Shown: positions 1 through 4,537 of the stretch, piece after piece | Position numbering within the stretch: position 1 is the first letter of the stretch | Layout: each line of letters begins with the position of its first letter | From: an uncultured Bacillus sp. | Lineage (GTDB): Bacteria > Bacillota > Bacilli > Bacillales > Cytobacillaceae | Direction: 5' to 3' | Assembly (NCBI GenBank): GCA_937894355.1 | Contig: CALCRD010000003.1 | Location: 1 to 5,651, forward strand | DNA length: 5,651 nucleotides | Notes under the pieces: generated by a model | The model's database searches: none | The model's input: the letters and a program-made list of their open reading frames with translations, nothing else | What the model was told of the DNA's origin: nothing | Made by a program: the position numbers and the translations under genes

Positions 1-106
1 AAAACTATGTCAAACTTTTGTTACGACTCTACTACTATACCAATATAATAAAACTCAGTTAACAACATGTCAATAGTGAAAACCAGGTTAACCTTAAATT
101 ATGAAC

Positions 107-222
107 GGGCGCTTGTGCGGCCGAGCTTAGGTCGTATCATTTAGTGGATGGGATTTCTGTCTAGTGAGAACTATCATTTGCTCGTAGCCTGTCTTGGAGG
201 GCTAAAGGTAACTTTAGTCTTT
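107..222 (+). ncRNA. Candidate structured RNA region, identity unknown
   Basis: This stretch in front of the toxin-island remnants has no convincing reading frame but can fold into several successive stems. Positions 115-122 pair with 130-137 (8 pairs including G-U, 7-nt loop). Positions 145-151 pair with about 157-163 around a 5-nt loop. GGCTAAAG at 200-207 pairs with CTTTAGTC at 212-219 around a GTAA loop of the GNRA class, and the stem can be extended outward by G-U and A-U pairs. It is also richer in G and C than its surroundings. It could be a leader RNA, part of a decayed group II intron, or chance folding. I recognise no RNA family. The folding was done by eye and strand is assumed from the downstream genes. 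Confidence 0.3.
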
Positions 223-224
223 AA

Positions 225-392
225 CTGTTTCAGGGTGGTGCGAGTGTGGAATATGATAAAATTAGTGGAAAGTTAAATGGGCTTGGTAAGGGAATCTACT
301 CTGTTTGTGATGAACTTGTTGCTGCAATCAATACAGAGATTCGTAGGCTAAGAGCAAAAATCGAGGGTTTAAGATGGGCAAGATTCAAGTAA
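225..392 (+). pseudogene. C-terminal remnant of a YxiB/YwqH-like (DUF5082) protein
   Basis: The frame is open from 225, after a stop at 222, to the TAA at 390-392. It encodes a charged, probably helical segment: EYDKISGKLNGLGKGIYSV, then a part rich in Ala, Glu and Arg that ends LRAKIEGLRWARFK. No good ATG is present; a GTG at 246 has a weak GGGTGG sequence before it. The helical end and the 19-base overlap with the next ORF resemble the DUF5082 gene that precedes a DUF5344 gene and then an LXG toxin gene in Bacillus type VII toxin operons. Family members are usually well over 100 residues, so this would be only the C-terminal third. The assignment rests on resemblance and gene order, not on a diagnostic motif. 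Confidence 0.4.
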
Positions 393-487
393 ATTTGGAT
401 GAGTTACATAATTTTATTATAAATACGTGGCTAGGATTGTATAAAATAAATTTGAATCAATCAGGATATGCTGATTTGAGTAACTGA
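374..487 (+). pseudogene. N-terminal remnant of a YxiC/YwqI-like (DUF5344) protein
   Basis: An ATG at 374 lies inside the end of the preceding frame and opens a 37-codon ORF beginning MGKIQVNLDELHNFI and ending at the TGA at 485-487. The start resembles those of short DUF5344 proteins, which are small helical partners encoded directly before LXG toxins and thought to help their export by the type VII secretion system. Such proteins are normally about 90 residues long. Here the similarity seems to stop after about 17 residues, and the remainder (LGLYKINLNQSGYADLSN) looks like unrelated sequence joined by a deletion. The LXG toxin gene expected next is missing. A non-functional fragment is most likely. 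Confidence 0.4.
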
Positions 488-529
488 CAAAAACTAGCGT
501 CAAATAAAAAATGAGCAGGAGAATATAGG

Positions 530-918
530 ATGGAAATGAATAAACAAATTTTTAAAGATAATTTATTAAAAACTGTCGAAGAAATTAAGGATAATAATAA
601 AATTAATATAGAAAAATATCTTTTTAGAATTCATCCTGTTAAAGAGAATGAAAAAAAACTAAATAGCAAGGATGACTTTATGAGGTTAAATATCTTAAAC
701 GAAGAAAATATAGGTGGAAAAGAACTTTCAATTAACGATATCGTGAATGTTTTGTCAGGCTTAATTCCCTTAATGCCTAATGGATTGAAGTTGTTTTAGA
801 AGAAATAAGAGATAATATTTTGGTGTTTAAACTTAATAGTAGTATGCGTTTTAGAAAGCCATCATTACTCAATTACCAGGAGACAGGACATCCACCTTTT
901 AAAGCAATAGTAAAATAA
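530..918 (+). pseudogene. Frameshifted immunity-type gene of unknown family
   Basis: An ATG at 530, eight bases after an AGGAG at 517-521, opens a frame that ends after 89 codons at 799. From 781 the sequence instead continues well in the +1 frame (WIEVVLEEIRDN...) to a TAA at 916-918, adding 45 residues that end GHPPFKAIVK. Loss of one base near 779-781 explains the break: restoring it would give a protein of about 134 residues running through ...LIPLMP-N-WIEVVLEE. The whole product is charged, has no signal peptide or membrane segment, and its place behind LXG-accessory remnants suggests a cytoplasmic immunity protein. I do not recognise the family. The frameshift may be a real mutation or a sequencing error. 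The first 89 residues could still be translated. Confidence 0.55.
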
Positions 919-943
919 AGAATTTGTCGCTAGCAAGTAAAAT

Positions 944-968
944 GGAATTCATCGGCTAGCTGAATTCC
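944..968. repeat. Short inverted repeat
   Basis: GGAATTC at 944-950 and GAATTCC at 962-968 form a perfect 7-bp stem with an 11-base loop. A GCTAGC hexamer occurs in the loop (955-960) and again just upstream (929-934). The hairpin lies 26 bases after the frameshifted gene but is not followed by a T-run, so it is not a standard terminator. It may be a degraded transcription end or a trace of an element boundary. Confidence 0.3.
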
Positions 969-1000
969 CTAAAATATTACTCAAAGAATTATTATTAGAG

Positions 1001-1165
1001 TACACGGGGAAGGTTCTCCGATAGATATTGGCAATAATGCCTGAAGGTAAGTAGTACTGTAAAGAATCCCTAAAGGGATTGCAAGCATTATAGTTAAGAA
1101 ATTCATAGTGCAAATAGTTCTAGTTAATGCGACATTCAAGGTTTGAAAAACGAATCTTCGGGCAG
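1001..1165 (+). repeat. Inter-cassette repeat, copy A
   Basis: This non-coding stretch is a diverged direct copy of 2736-2902. The best-kept part is a 20-base identical run (1138-1157 and 2875-2894) followed after one mismatch by CGGGCAG in both. GTAAGTAGTA and GCAAGC are further shared blocks. Both copies carry a small hairpin at the same place: here AATCCC (1065-1070), TAAA loop, GGGATT (1075-1080). Stop codons occur in every frame in both copies. Similarity may continue weakly to about 1197 (GTCTGGAG). It sits between the frameshifted immunity gene and the toxin-tail/SUKH module, as expected for a recombination site or an RNA element between toxin cassettes. Confidence 0.6.
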
Positions 1166-1251
1166 ATAATGATCAGATTTATTGTCTGGAGGAGCTGGGC
1201 CTGTTGGCTTGTTTTTTTAAAAAGAGGAAGGTAGAAACGGTTGGCTGATAG

Positions 1252-1326
1252 GCTGATTTAGTTATTGATTTGCATAGAAATGTTCCGCATATTGGTTCTG
1301 CATCTGATTTACGAGGAGGTTATTAA
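1252..1326 (+). pseudogene. C-terminal tail of a lost polymorphic toxin
   Basis: After a TAG at 1249, one frame is open to the TAA at 1324-1326 and reads ADLVIDLHRNVPHIGSASDL-RGGY. This Gly/His/Pro-rich ending is typical of toxin C-termini, and it stops three bases before the start of the SUKH immunity gene, the usual spacing of a toxin and its immunity gene. No start codon or upstream toxin domain remains. The AGGAGG that serves the SUKH gene lies inside these last codons, so the coupling has been kept although the toxin is gone. That it belongs to a toxin is inferred from position and composition; the toxin family cannot be named. Confidence 0.4.
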
Positions 1327-1329
1327 AAA

Positions 1330-1899
1330 ATGGAATGTTTTAAAAAGAAGTTAGAAGCAATAATTGATTTTGATATTAAAGAGATTAATGAAATTTGGAA
1401 TGAAGACCATATAAAGAAAATTGAAGAAAAATTCAAGATAAAGTTACCTCGAGATTATTCATTTTATCTACAACATTATGGTAATGATTATATCAGAGAA
1501 GATTATTGCTTTATTCCTTCAATAGATTTATCAAATAAAATTAAGCAAACAAAATTTGAGGTAGACTCAATTTATGGATTATATAATGATGAGAATAATA
1601 TAGGGGACAAAATAAACTTTCATAAAGATTTATTACCATCTGATTTAATTCCTATTGCAGATTTACCAGGAGGAGATTTAGTTTGCATGGGGACAAAAGA
1701 TGATAAACAAAATAAAATTTATATTTGGTTTCACGAAATGGCTGGAGAAAATGTATATTTAGTATCTAATTCTTTCGAAAGTTTTATAATGAACTTTAAA
1801 AGTATAAATGCAGAAAAGAATCATTTAGATAATATTAAATTAAATATAAGTGATAAGTTAAATGCATTTCTAAACAATGCCTCTAAAAACACGAAATGA
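1330..1899 (+). CDS. SUKH (SMI1/KNR4) family immunity protein
   Basis: This is a cytoplasmic protein of 189 residues in the SUKH superfamily, whose bacterial members mostly bind and neutralise cognate polymorphic toxins, often nucleases. Visible SUKH hallmarks are the N-terminal helix and strand with IEEKFKIKLPRDYSFYL followed by HYG (about residues 31-51), the central SIYGLY (80-85), the LIPIADLPGGDLVCMG segment (106-121), the IYIWFHE strand (130-136), and the C-terminal NSFESFI (147-153). An AGGAGGT at 1314-1320 lies nine bases before the ATG. The gene is intact and strongly AT-rich. It directly follows a toxin tail and is followed by further immunity remnants, so it is probably an orphan immunity gene that protects against toxins of related strains. 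The family is clear; the toxin partner is unknown. Confidence 0.9.
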   Translation: MECFKKKLEAIIDFDIKEINEIWNEDHIKKIEEKFKIKLPRDYSFYLQHYGNDYIREDYCFIPSIDLSNKIKQTKFEVDSIYGLYNDENNIGDKINFHKDLLPSDLIPIADLPGGDLVCMGTKDDKQNKIYIWFHEMAGENVYLVSNSFESFIMNFKSINAEKNHLDNIKLNISDKLNAFLNNASKNTK

Positions 1900-1914
1900 T
1901 GAATAAGTGGCTAA

Positions 1915-2133
1915 TCGGGTGTACGCGGGGACAGTTCTACTGATTGTTTTTATTACGAATTTGGACATAGCGGTTTTGTACATTCATTCTTTTCGACAAT
2001 TTCATATCATTTGGAAAAGGAAGGATGGGGGAGAAAATACCCGTTATTGATGAATGATTTATACTACGACAAATTAAATTGGGATGATGTTTCTGTTGCA
2101 AAAGCTAATTTAATAGAAATTGAGCAGGAATAA
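1915..2133 (+). pseudogene. Truncated Imm70-like immunity gene
   Basis: The frame is open from just after a TAA at 1912 to the TAA at 2131-2133. From 1942 it reads DCFYYEFGHSGFVHSFFST, then ISYHLEKEGWGRKYPLLMND and LYYDKLNWDD. The HSFFSTIxYHLE, GWGxKYP and MNxLYxxKL blocks match my memory of the Imm70 family of immunity proteins found beside bacterial polymorphic toxins. The usual start is missing: there is no ATG or ribosome binding site before the conserved part, and the first codons come from repeat copy C. The usual second half is also missing, because the frame stops soon after the LYxxKL helix. About 64 of well over 100 expected residues remain, so the fragment is very probably non-functional. 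Confidence 0.6.
1922..1949 (+). repeat. Truncated copy C of the inter-cassette repeat
   Basis: TACGCGGGGACAGTTCTACT and the following TGATTGTTT match the left ends of copies A (from 1001) and B (from 2736), for example TACxCGGGGA with A and TGATTGTTT with B. The match ends where the truncated Imm70-like reading frame begins, so the repeat end and the gene break coincide. This is consistent with recombination inside the repeat having removed the 5' part of the gene. Confidence 0.45.
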
Positions 2134-2334
2134 CAGTGTATCAAAATTTCCTCATTTGGCTGACAAAGGCGAAGTGATTTATCCAGTAACAGGAAATGAA
2201 CATAAAAAAGGTTGGCAAAGGGTTCAAGAATTGTCCACCGGGAAAACCTTCGGGGCGTCACTGTGCCGGAAACAGGTGGTGAAAAAATAAAACAATCTTT
2301 TATTCAAGAACCGTGGAAATTAAAACTGTGTTGA
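2117..2334 (+). pseudogene. Broken gene fragment, family unknown
   Basis: Downstream of the Imm70-like remnant another frame reads FPHLADKGEVIYPVTGNEHK and GWQRVQELSTGKTF. The sensible reading then passes near 2251-2257 into a second frame, GVTVPETGGEKIKQSFIQEP ending WKLKLC at the TGA at 2332-2334. Together these look like one protein piece of about 65 residues with a single frameshift. There is no start codon or ribosome binding site. It could be the end of another toxin or of an immunity protein, since an intact immunity-type ORF starts 50 bases later. I do not recognise the family. An ORF on the opposite strand of this region (2064-2261) is judged a shadow. Confidence 0.4.
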
Positions 2335-2383
2335 ATGTGTTGAAGTTATTTGGAAGAACCCCCTAAATTAGGAGGAATAATAA

Positions 2384-2695
2384 ATGGAAAAGTATAAAAG
2401 AGCAAAATTTTTACTGGAAAAATTATTGAAGATCATTGAACAGGAAGGAAAAGGAGAAATTGATTTTCAGATAAATGAAGTTAAGAGAGGGATTTATTTA
2501 TTAGATAGTTTGTTGCAAAACAGTGATGAAAATAACTCTTTAGGATTAGATTTAAAAAGGGTGATAAGAAATCTATATCCACCTAGAGGTGGATTATCTG
2601 ATTTTTACATATGGAATGATGATGAAGATACAAGAATCAAAGTAAATATGCCTCTAAGTAATATTGAAGATGAATTGTGGAAGATTCTCTCATAA
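2384..2695 (+). CDS. Small immunity-type protein, possibly DUF6966-like
   Basis: An ATG at 2384 has AGGAGGA at 2370-2376 eight bases before it and opens an intact 103-residue ORF. The product is soluble and charged. An N-terminal amphipathic helical part (residues 1-46) contains LLEKLLKII and GIYLLDSLL. The C-terminal part contains NLYPPRGGLSDFYIW (63-77), an acidic stretch, then VNMPLSNIEDELWKIL. Two helices followed by a G-G-L-S-D-F segment and a short closing helix recall small bacterial proteins of the DUF6966 type, but this is a tentative match made from memory. Its position at the end of a row of immunity genes and its good translation signals suggest a working orphan immunity protein. 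A direct toxin target cannot be named. Confidence 0.65.
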   Translation: MEKYKRAKFLLEKLLKIIEQEGKGEIDFQINEVKRGIYLLDSLLQNSDENNSLGLDLKRVIRNLYPPRGGLSDFYIWNDDEDTRIKVNMPLSNIEDELWKILS

Positions 2696-2735
2696 ATAGT
2701 AGTTTTACTAGATATTCAGCTTTTTATTAATTAAG

Positions 2736-2902
2736 TATGCGGAGTAGGTTTTCCTGATTGTTTCGGTAATAATGTCAAATAGTAAGTAGTATTGTGATAA
2801 ATCCGTGAAAATGGATGGCAAGCTCTATAATTGAGAACTACATTAAGTATGTAGTTCTGGTTAATCTGACATCAAAGGTTTGAAAAACGAATCTGCGGGC
2901 AG
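2736..2902 (+). repeat. Inter-cassette repeat, copy B
   Basis: This is the second long copy of the repeat at 1001-1165. It has the same order of conserved blocks and contains two clear hairpins. ATCCGT (2801-2806) pairs with ATGGAT (2811-2816) around a GAAA loop of the GNRA class, including one G-U pair; it replaces the AATCCC/GGGATT stem of copy A. AGAACTACAT (2834-2843) pairs perfectly with ATGTAGTTCT (2849-2858) around a 5-base loop; copy A keeps this second stem only poorly. Stops in all frames argue against coding. Similarity to copy A may extend to about 2918 (GTCTGGAGC). It marks the right end of the immunity array. Confidence 0.6.
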
Positions 2903-2969
2903 CTTGTCTGGAGCCCAGCCCTAATGTCGCAATTAGAAATTATATACTTCCAAATGAAAACCCTTAATA

Positions 2970-2998
2970 TTGGATTTATTCAATGAATACGGTATAGT
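2970..2998 (+). promoter_or_regulatory. Sigma-A-type promoter of the 43-codon gene
   Basis: TTGGAT at 2970-2975 and TATAGT at 2993-2998 are separated by 17 bases, giving four and five matches to the vegetative consensus hexamers. Transcription would start near 3005, leaving a leader of about 36 bases before the ATG at 3041, with a GGGGG ribosome binding site at 3026-3030. Confidence 0.6.
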
Positions 2999-3040
2999 AG
3001 GGACATAAATTATTACTTTTTTAAAGGGGGTCTACTTTTC

Positions 3041-3172
3041 ATGAATAACGAGAAAGACCTAAAAAAGGAACAAGAAGAAACTGAGATTTTTGAAAAAGAA
3101 TTAAACCAAGAAGCATTAGACGTAATTAAGCGATTATATGATAAGACCTTTAAAGAGTTGGTAGACCGATAA
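3041..3172 (+). CDS. Small charged protein of 43 residues, unknown function
   Basis: An ATG at 3041, ten bases after AAAGGGGG, opens a short ORF that ends with TAA at 3170-3172. The product is very hydrophilic and probably one long helix: MNNEKDLKKEQEETEIFEKE, followed by LNQEALDVIKRLYDKTFKELVDR. It has no signal peptide, membrane segment or cysteine. A well-formed promoter (2970-2998), a strong ribosome binding site and a clean reading frame support a real gene despite the small size. Its stop codon shares a base with the start of a tiny second ORF (TAATG). I do not recognise a family. A small regulator or the front part of a shortened gene are both possible. Confidence 0.55.
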   Translation: MNNEKDLKKEQEETEIFEKELNQEALDVIKRLYDKTFKELVDR

Positions 3173-3228
3173 TGAAATATTTAACGGCAAAAATCGCAAC
3201 GGCTATTAATAAAACACTGTTGTCCTAA
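3172..3228 (+). CDS. Tiny coupled ORF of 18 codons, uncertain
   Basis: The ATG at 3172 overlaps the stop of the preceding gene by one base, the layout of translational coupling. It reads MKYLTAKIATAINKTLLS and stops with TAA at 3226-3228, overlapping the end of the convergent gene (3225) by four bases. The peptide is amphipathic with two lysines near its start, so it could be a small peptide product, but it may equally be the stump of a longer gene cut by arrival of the convergent gene, or not be translated at all. Confidence 0.3.
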   Translation: MKYLTAKIATAINKTLLS

Positions 3229-3689
3229 GATCCCAATTCTTTACGCAAATAATTAATAAATTCTTTACTATTATTTATATTTGCATTGATAGCGCATGTG
3301 AACCAGCTCTCATGAGAGCAACTCGCTAACCAAATTTGATTATCTTTATAGAACATTAAATCTACGGGAAGATACGGTGAAATCCAACCAAATAACGAAT
3401 TACTTTTCTTTTGTAAAAACTGCATTGTCTTTTTATTTAACTCGTAATAGAAAACGTATGCTGTAGAGTCTAAAAGCTTGGTAGTTTCCCATTCTGACTG
3501 CTCTTTCATCTCAATGAATGAATCTTGTATATCTTCAACTAATTTGTAGAAGTTCTTCATTACCAATGCTTCGTCCGCCATCATATCTCTTCTCTCGACT
3601 ATTGCAAATCTATTACATTCCTTTGCGGCAGCCTCTATTAAAAAGCGGTAATCCTTACCTGTAATATCTTCATATTCAATTGAAATCAT
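3225..3689 (-). CDS. Conserved-looking protein of 154 residues, unknown function
   Basis: The frame could start at 3749, but the ATG at 3689 is preferred because GAGGTAAGG lies just before it on the minus strand. The product starts MISIEYEDITGKDYRFLIEA and contains EMKEQSEWE (residues 60-68), a Ser/Thr-Ala-Tyr-Val-Phe-Tyr-Tyr strand (75-82), NSLFGWISPYLPVDLMFYKD (97-116) and a Cys-Ser-His-Glu-Ser-Trp motif (124-129). It has no signal peptide and no membrane helix, so it is probably cytoplasmic. The aromatic-rich C-terminal half with short strands resembles small stand-alone or immunity-type proteins of Bacillus, but I do not recognise the family. It is divergent from the haemoglobin gene and convergent with the 43-codon gene, with no terminator in the overlap. 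Confidence 0.75.
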   Translation of the reverse strand: MISIEYEDITGKDYRFLIEAAAKECNRFAIVERRDMMADEALVMKNFYKLVEDIQDSFIEMKEQSEWETTKLLDSTAYVFYYELNKKTMQFLQKKSNSLFGWISPYLPVDLMFYKDNQIWLASCSHESWFTCAINANINNSKEFINYLRKELGS

Positions 3690-3720
3690 GACCTTACCTC
3701 GATTTCTGTTTATTTGTTTA

Positions 3721-3749
3721 AAAATACATAATGTTTCATTAGAATGCAA
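3721..3749 (-). promoter_or_regulatory. Possible promoter of the minus-strand gene
   Basis: On the minus strand TTGCAT (3749-3744) and TATTTT (3726-3721) are separated by 17 bases, matching three and four positions of the vegetative hexamers. Transcription would start near 3714, about 25 bases before the ATG at 3689. The FNR-like box at 3753-3768 lies just upstream, centred near -46, so it could affect this promoter too, though the spacing is not the usual one. Confidence 0.35.
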
Positions 3750-3752
3750 AAG

Positions 3753-3768
3753 TGTGATTTATATCACA
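3753..3768 (+). promoter_or_regulatory. FNR/CRP-type operator of the haemoglobin gene
   Basis: TGTGATTTATATCACA is a palindrome of the form TGTGA-N6-TCACA, the binding site described for the Bacillus oxygen-sensing regulator Fnr and related CRP-family proteins. Its centre (3760.5) lies exactly 41.5 bases before the start predicted from the -10 box at 3790-3795, which is the class II activator position. The base before the box is G rather than T, so it fits the Rex consensus TTGTGA-N6-TCACAA less well. Low-oxygen activation of the globin gene is inferred. Confidence 0.65.
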
Positions 3769-3789
3769 ATACTGAACCTTCTTTCTTTT

Positions 3790-3795
3790 TATAAT
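3790..3795 (+). promoter_or_regulatory. -10 box of the haemoglobin gene
   Basis: TATAAT is a perfect -10 hexamer. The sequence 17 bases upstream (CAATAC at 3767-3772) is no usable -35 box, as expected for an activator-dependent promoter. The predicted start is near 3802, giving a leader of about 36 bases. Confidence 0.6.
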
Positions 3796-3837
3796 AAATG
3801 AAAATAAGGAAAAAATACATAAGGAAGGGGTGGAGTT

Positions 3838-4227
3838 TTGGAAAATAATATATCACTTTTTTCGCAAATTGGTGGTCAGAAGACAATCGATAAACTTGTC
3901 GATGCCTTTTATCCACGTGTCTATGCCGACCCAGATTTAAGACCACTTTTTGAGGGAGATATGGAAGAAATCAAACGGAAACAGGGGATGTTTCTGCCGC
4001 AATTTTTAGGTGGTCCTGCACTATATAGTCAAGAATTTGGACCACCAGCAATGAGAGGGAGACATCTTCCATTTGAAATTACTCCAAAGAGAGCAGCTTG
4101 CTGGCTTAGGTGTATGAAAGAAGCGTTTGTTGAAGTTGGTCTTGATTCTCACCCAGCAGGACCCGTTTTTTATGACAGGTTAACACAAGTTGCTGGAATT
4201 ATGGTGAACAGTCCTGATCAAAACTAG
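3838..4227 (+). CDS. Group II truncated haemoglobin (YjbI-like globin)
   Basis: This 129-residue haem protein of the 2-on-2 globin fold binds oxygen and possibly nitric oxide in the cytoplasm. Residues align without gaps to B. subtilis YjbI as I remember it over the first part: Tyr25 (B10), Gln49 (E11), proximal His76 (F8) in RGRHLPF, and Trp89 (G8) in CWLRCM, the Trp that defines group II. KQGMFLPQFLGGPALY (48-63) is a strong family signature. Position 45 (E7) is Ile instead of the Thr of YjbI, which may change the distal pocket. The start is TTG at 3838 behind AAGGGG (3825-3830); no in-frame ATG lies nearby. The gene is not next to spxH/yjbH, unlike typical yjbI. An FNR-like box and a terminator frame it as a single-gene unit. 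Confidence 0.93.
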   Translation: MENNISLFSQIGGQKTIDKLVDAFYPRVYADPDLRPLFEGDMEEIKRKQGMFLPQFLGGPALYSQEFGPPAMRGRHLPFEITPKRAACWLRCMKEAFVEVGLDSHPAGPVFYDRLTQVAGIMVNSPDQN

Positions 4228-4283
4228 GCAGGGCTGGTAGGTTTAATTCCATACACACCACACCATAAAAGACCTTTGTAAGA

Positions 4284-4324
4284 AAGAGCCTATTCCAACA
4301 ATTGGGAGGGCTCTTGTTTTTGTT
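4284..4324 (+). terminator. Rho-independent terminator after the haemoglobin gene
   Basis: AAGAGCC (4284-4290) pairs with GGCTCTT (4309-4315), with an inner CCAA/TTGG stem (4295-4298 with 4302-4305), followed by GTTTTTGTT. It lies 57 bases behind the globin stop codon. Confidence 0.8.
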
Positions 4325-4464
4325 ACAAATGTACTTAATCGGATAGGCTGGTACCGACAACTTCAAAAAATTGAAAAGATTGTTCACTGAGTTTGTGAGG
4401 TAGTATTTAAAAAATGAAATTATTGTAGAAAAATGTCGTAAGTTTGAATTATTAAAAAAATCAA

Positions 4465-4480
4465 TGTGACATATATCACG
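4465..4480 (+). promoter_or_regulatory. FNR/CRP-type operator of the 59-residue gene
   Basis: TGTGACATATATCACG is a second TGTGA-N6-TCAC palindrome. Its centre (4472.5) is 28.5 bases before a TAAAAT -10 box at 4501-4506, against 29.5 in the haemoglobin promoter, so both sites sit in an activator position near -41. A nearer TATACT (4484-4489) is an alternative -10 box; with it the operator would cover the promoter and act as a repressor site. Confidence 0.55.
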
Positions 4481-4500
4481 TGGTATACTTTTCTTAACGA

Positions 4501-4506
4501 TAAAAT
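4501..4506 (+). promoter_or_regulatory. Probable -10 box of the 59-residue gene
   Basis: TAAAAT matches five of six -10 positions. There is no -35 hexamer 17 bases upstream (ACGTGG at 4478-4483), which fits activator-dependent transcription from the palindrome at 4465-4480. The start would be near 4513. Confidence 0.4.
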
Positions 4507-4537
4507 CATAAAGGATTAGGAAGAGGAGCTGATTTTT

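Noticed and set aside
18..49. Promoter at the window start (TTGTTA and TATAAT)
   Set aside because: The -10 box is perfect but spacing to TTGTTA is 20 bases, and the 17-base alternative TTACGA is weak; no confident downstream gene is tied to it.
115..119. GTGCG as the 5' end of a group II intron
   Set aside because: The motif fits the intron start, but no domain V hairpin, reverse transcriptase or intron end is visible; kept only as one explanation for the structured region.
944..968. Inverted repeat as terminator of the 530-918 gene
   Set aside because: The perfect 7-bp stem is not followed by a T-run, so it is reported only as a repeat.
2064..2261. 65-codon ORF on the minus strand
   Set aside because: It lies opposite the Imm70-like remnant and the following fragment, whose plus-strand translations look like real protein; it has no clear ribosome binding site.
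3753..3768. Rex operator instead of FNR box
   Set aside because: The TTGTGA-N6-TCACAA outer T is missing and the exact -41.5 spacing suggests an activator, whereas Rex represses; not fully excluded.
3764..3946. 60-codon ORF on the minus strand
   Set aside because: It overlaps the haemoglobin promoter and first codons and encodes no recognisable protein; a shadow of the globin gene.
4199..4387. 62-codon ORF on the minus strand
   Set aside because: It spans the globin end and its terminator and has no support from translation signals or composition.
4325..4464. Possible small gene between the two terminated units
   Set aside because: All frames contain frequent stops and no ribosome binding site with a start was found; apparently plain intergenic sequence.
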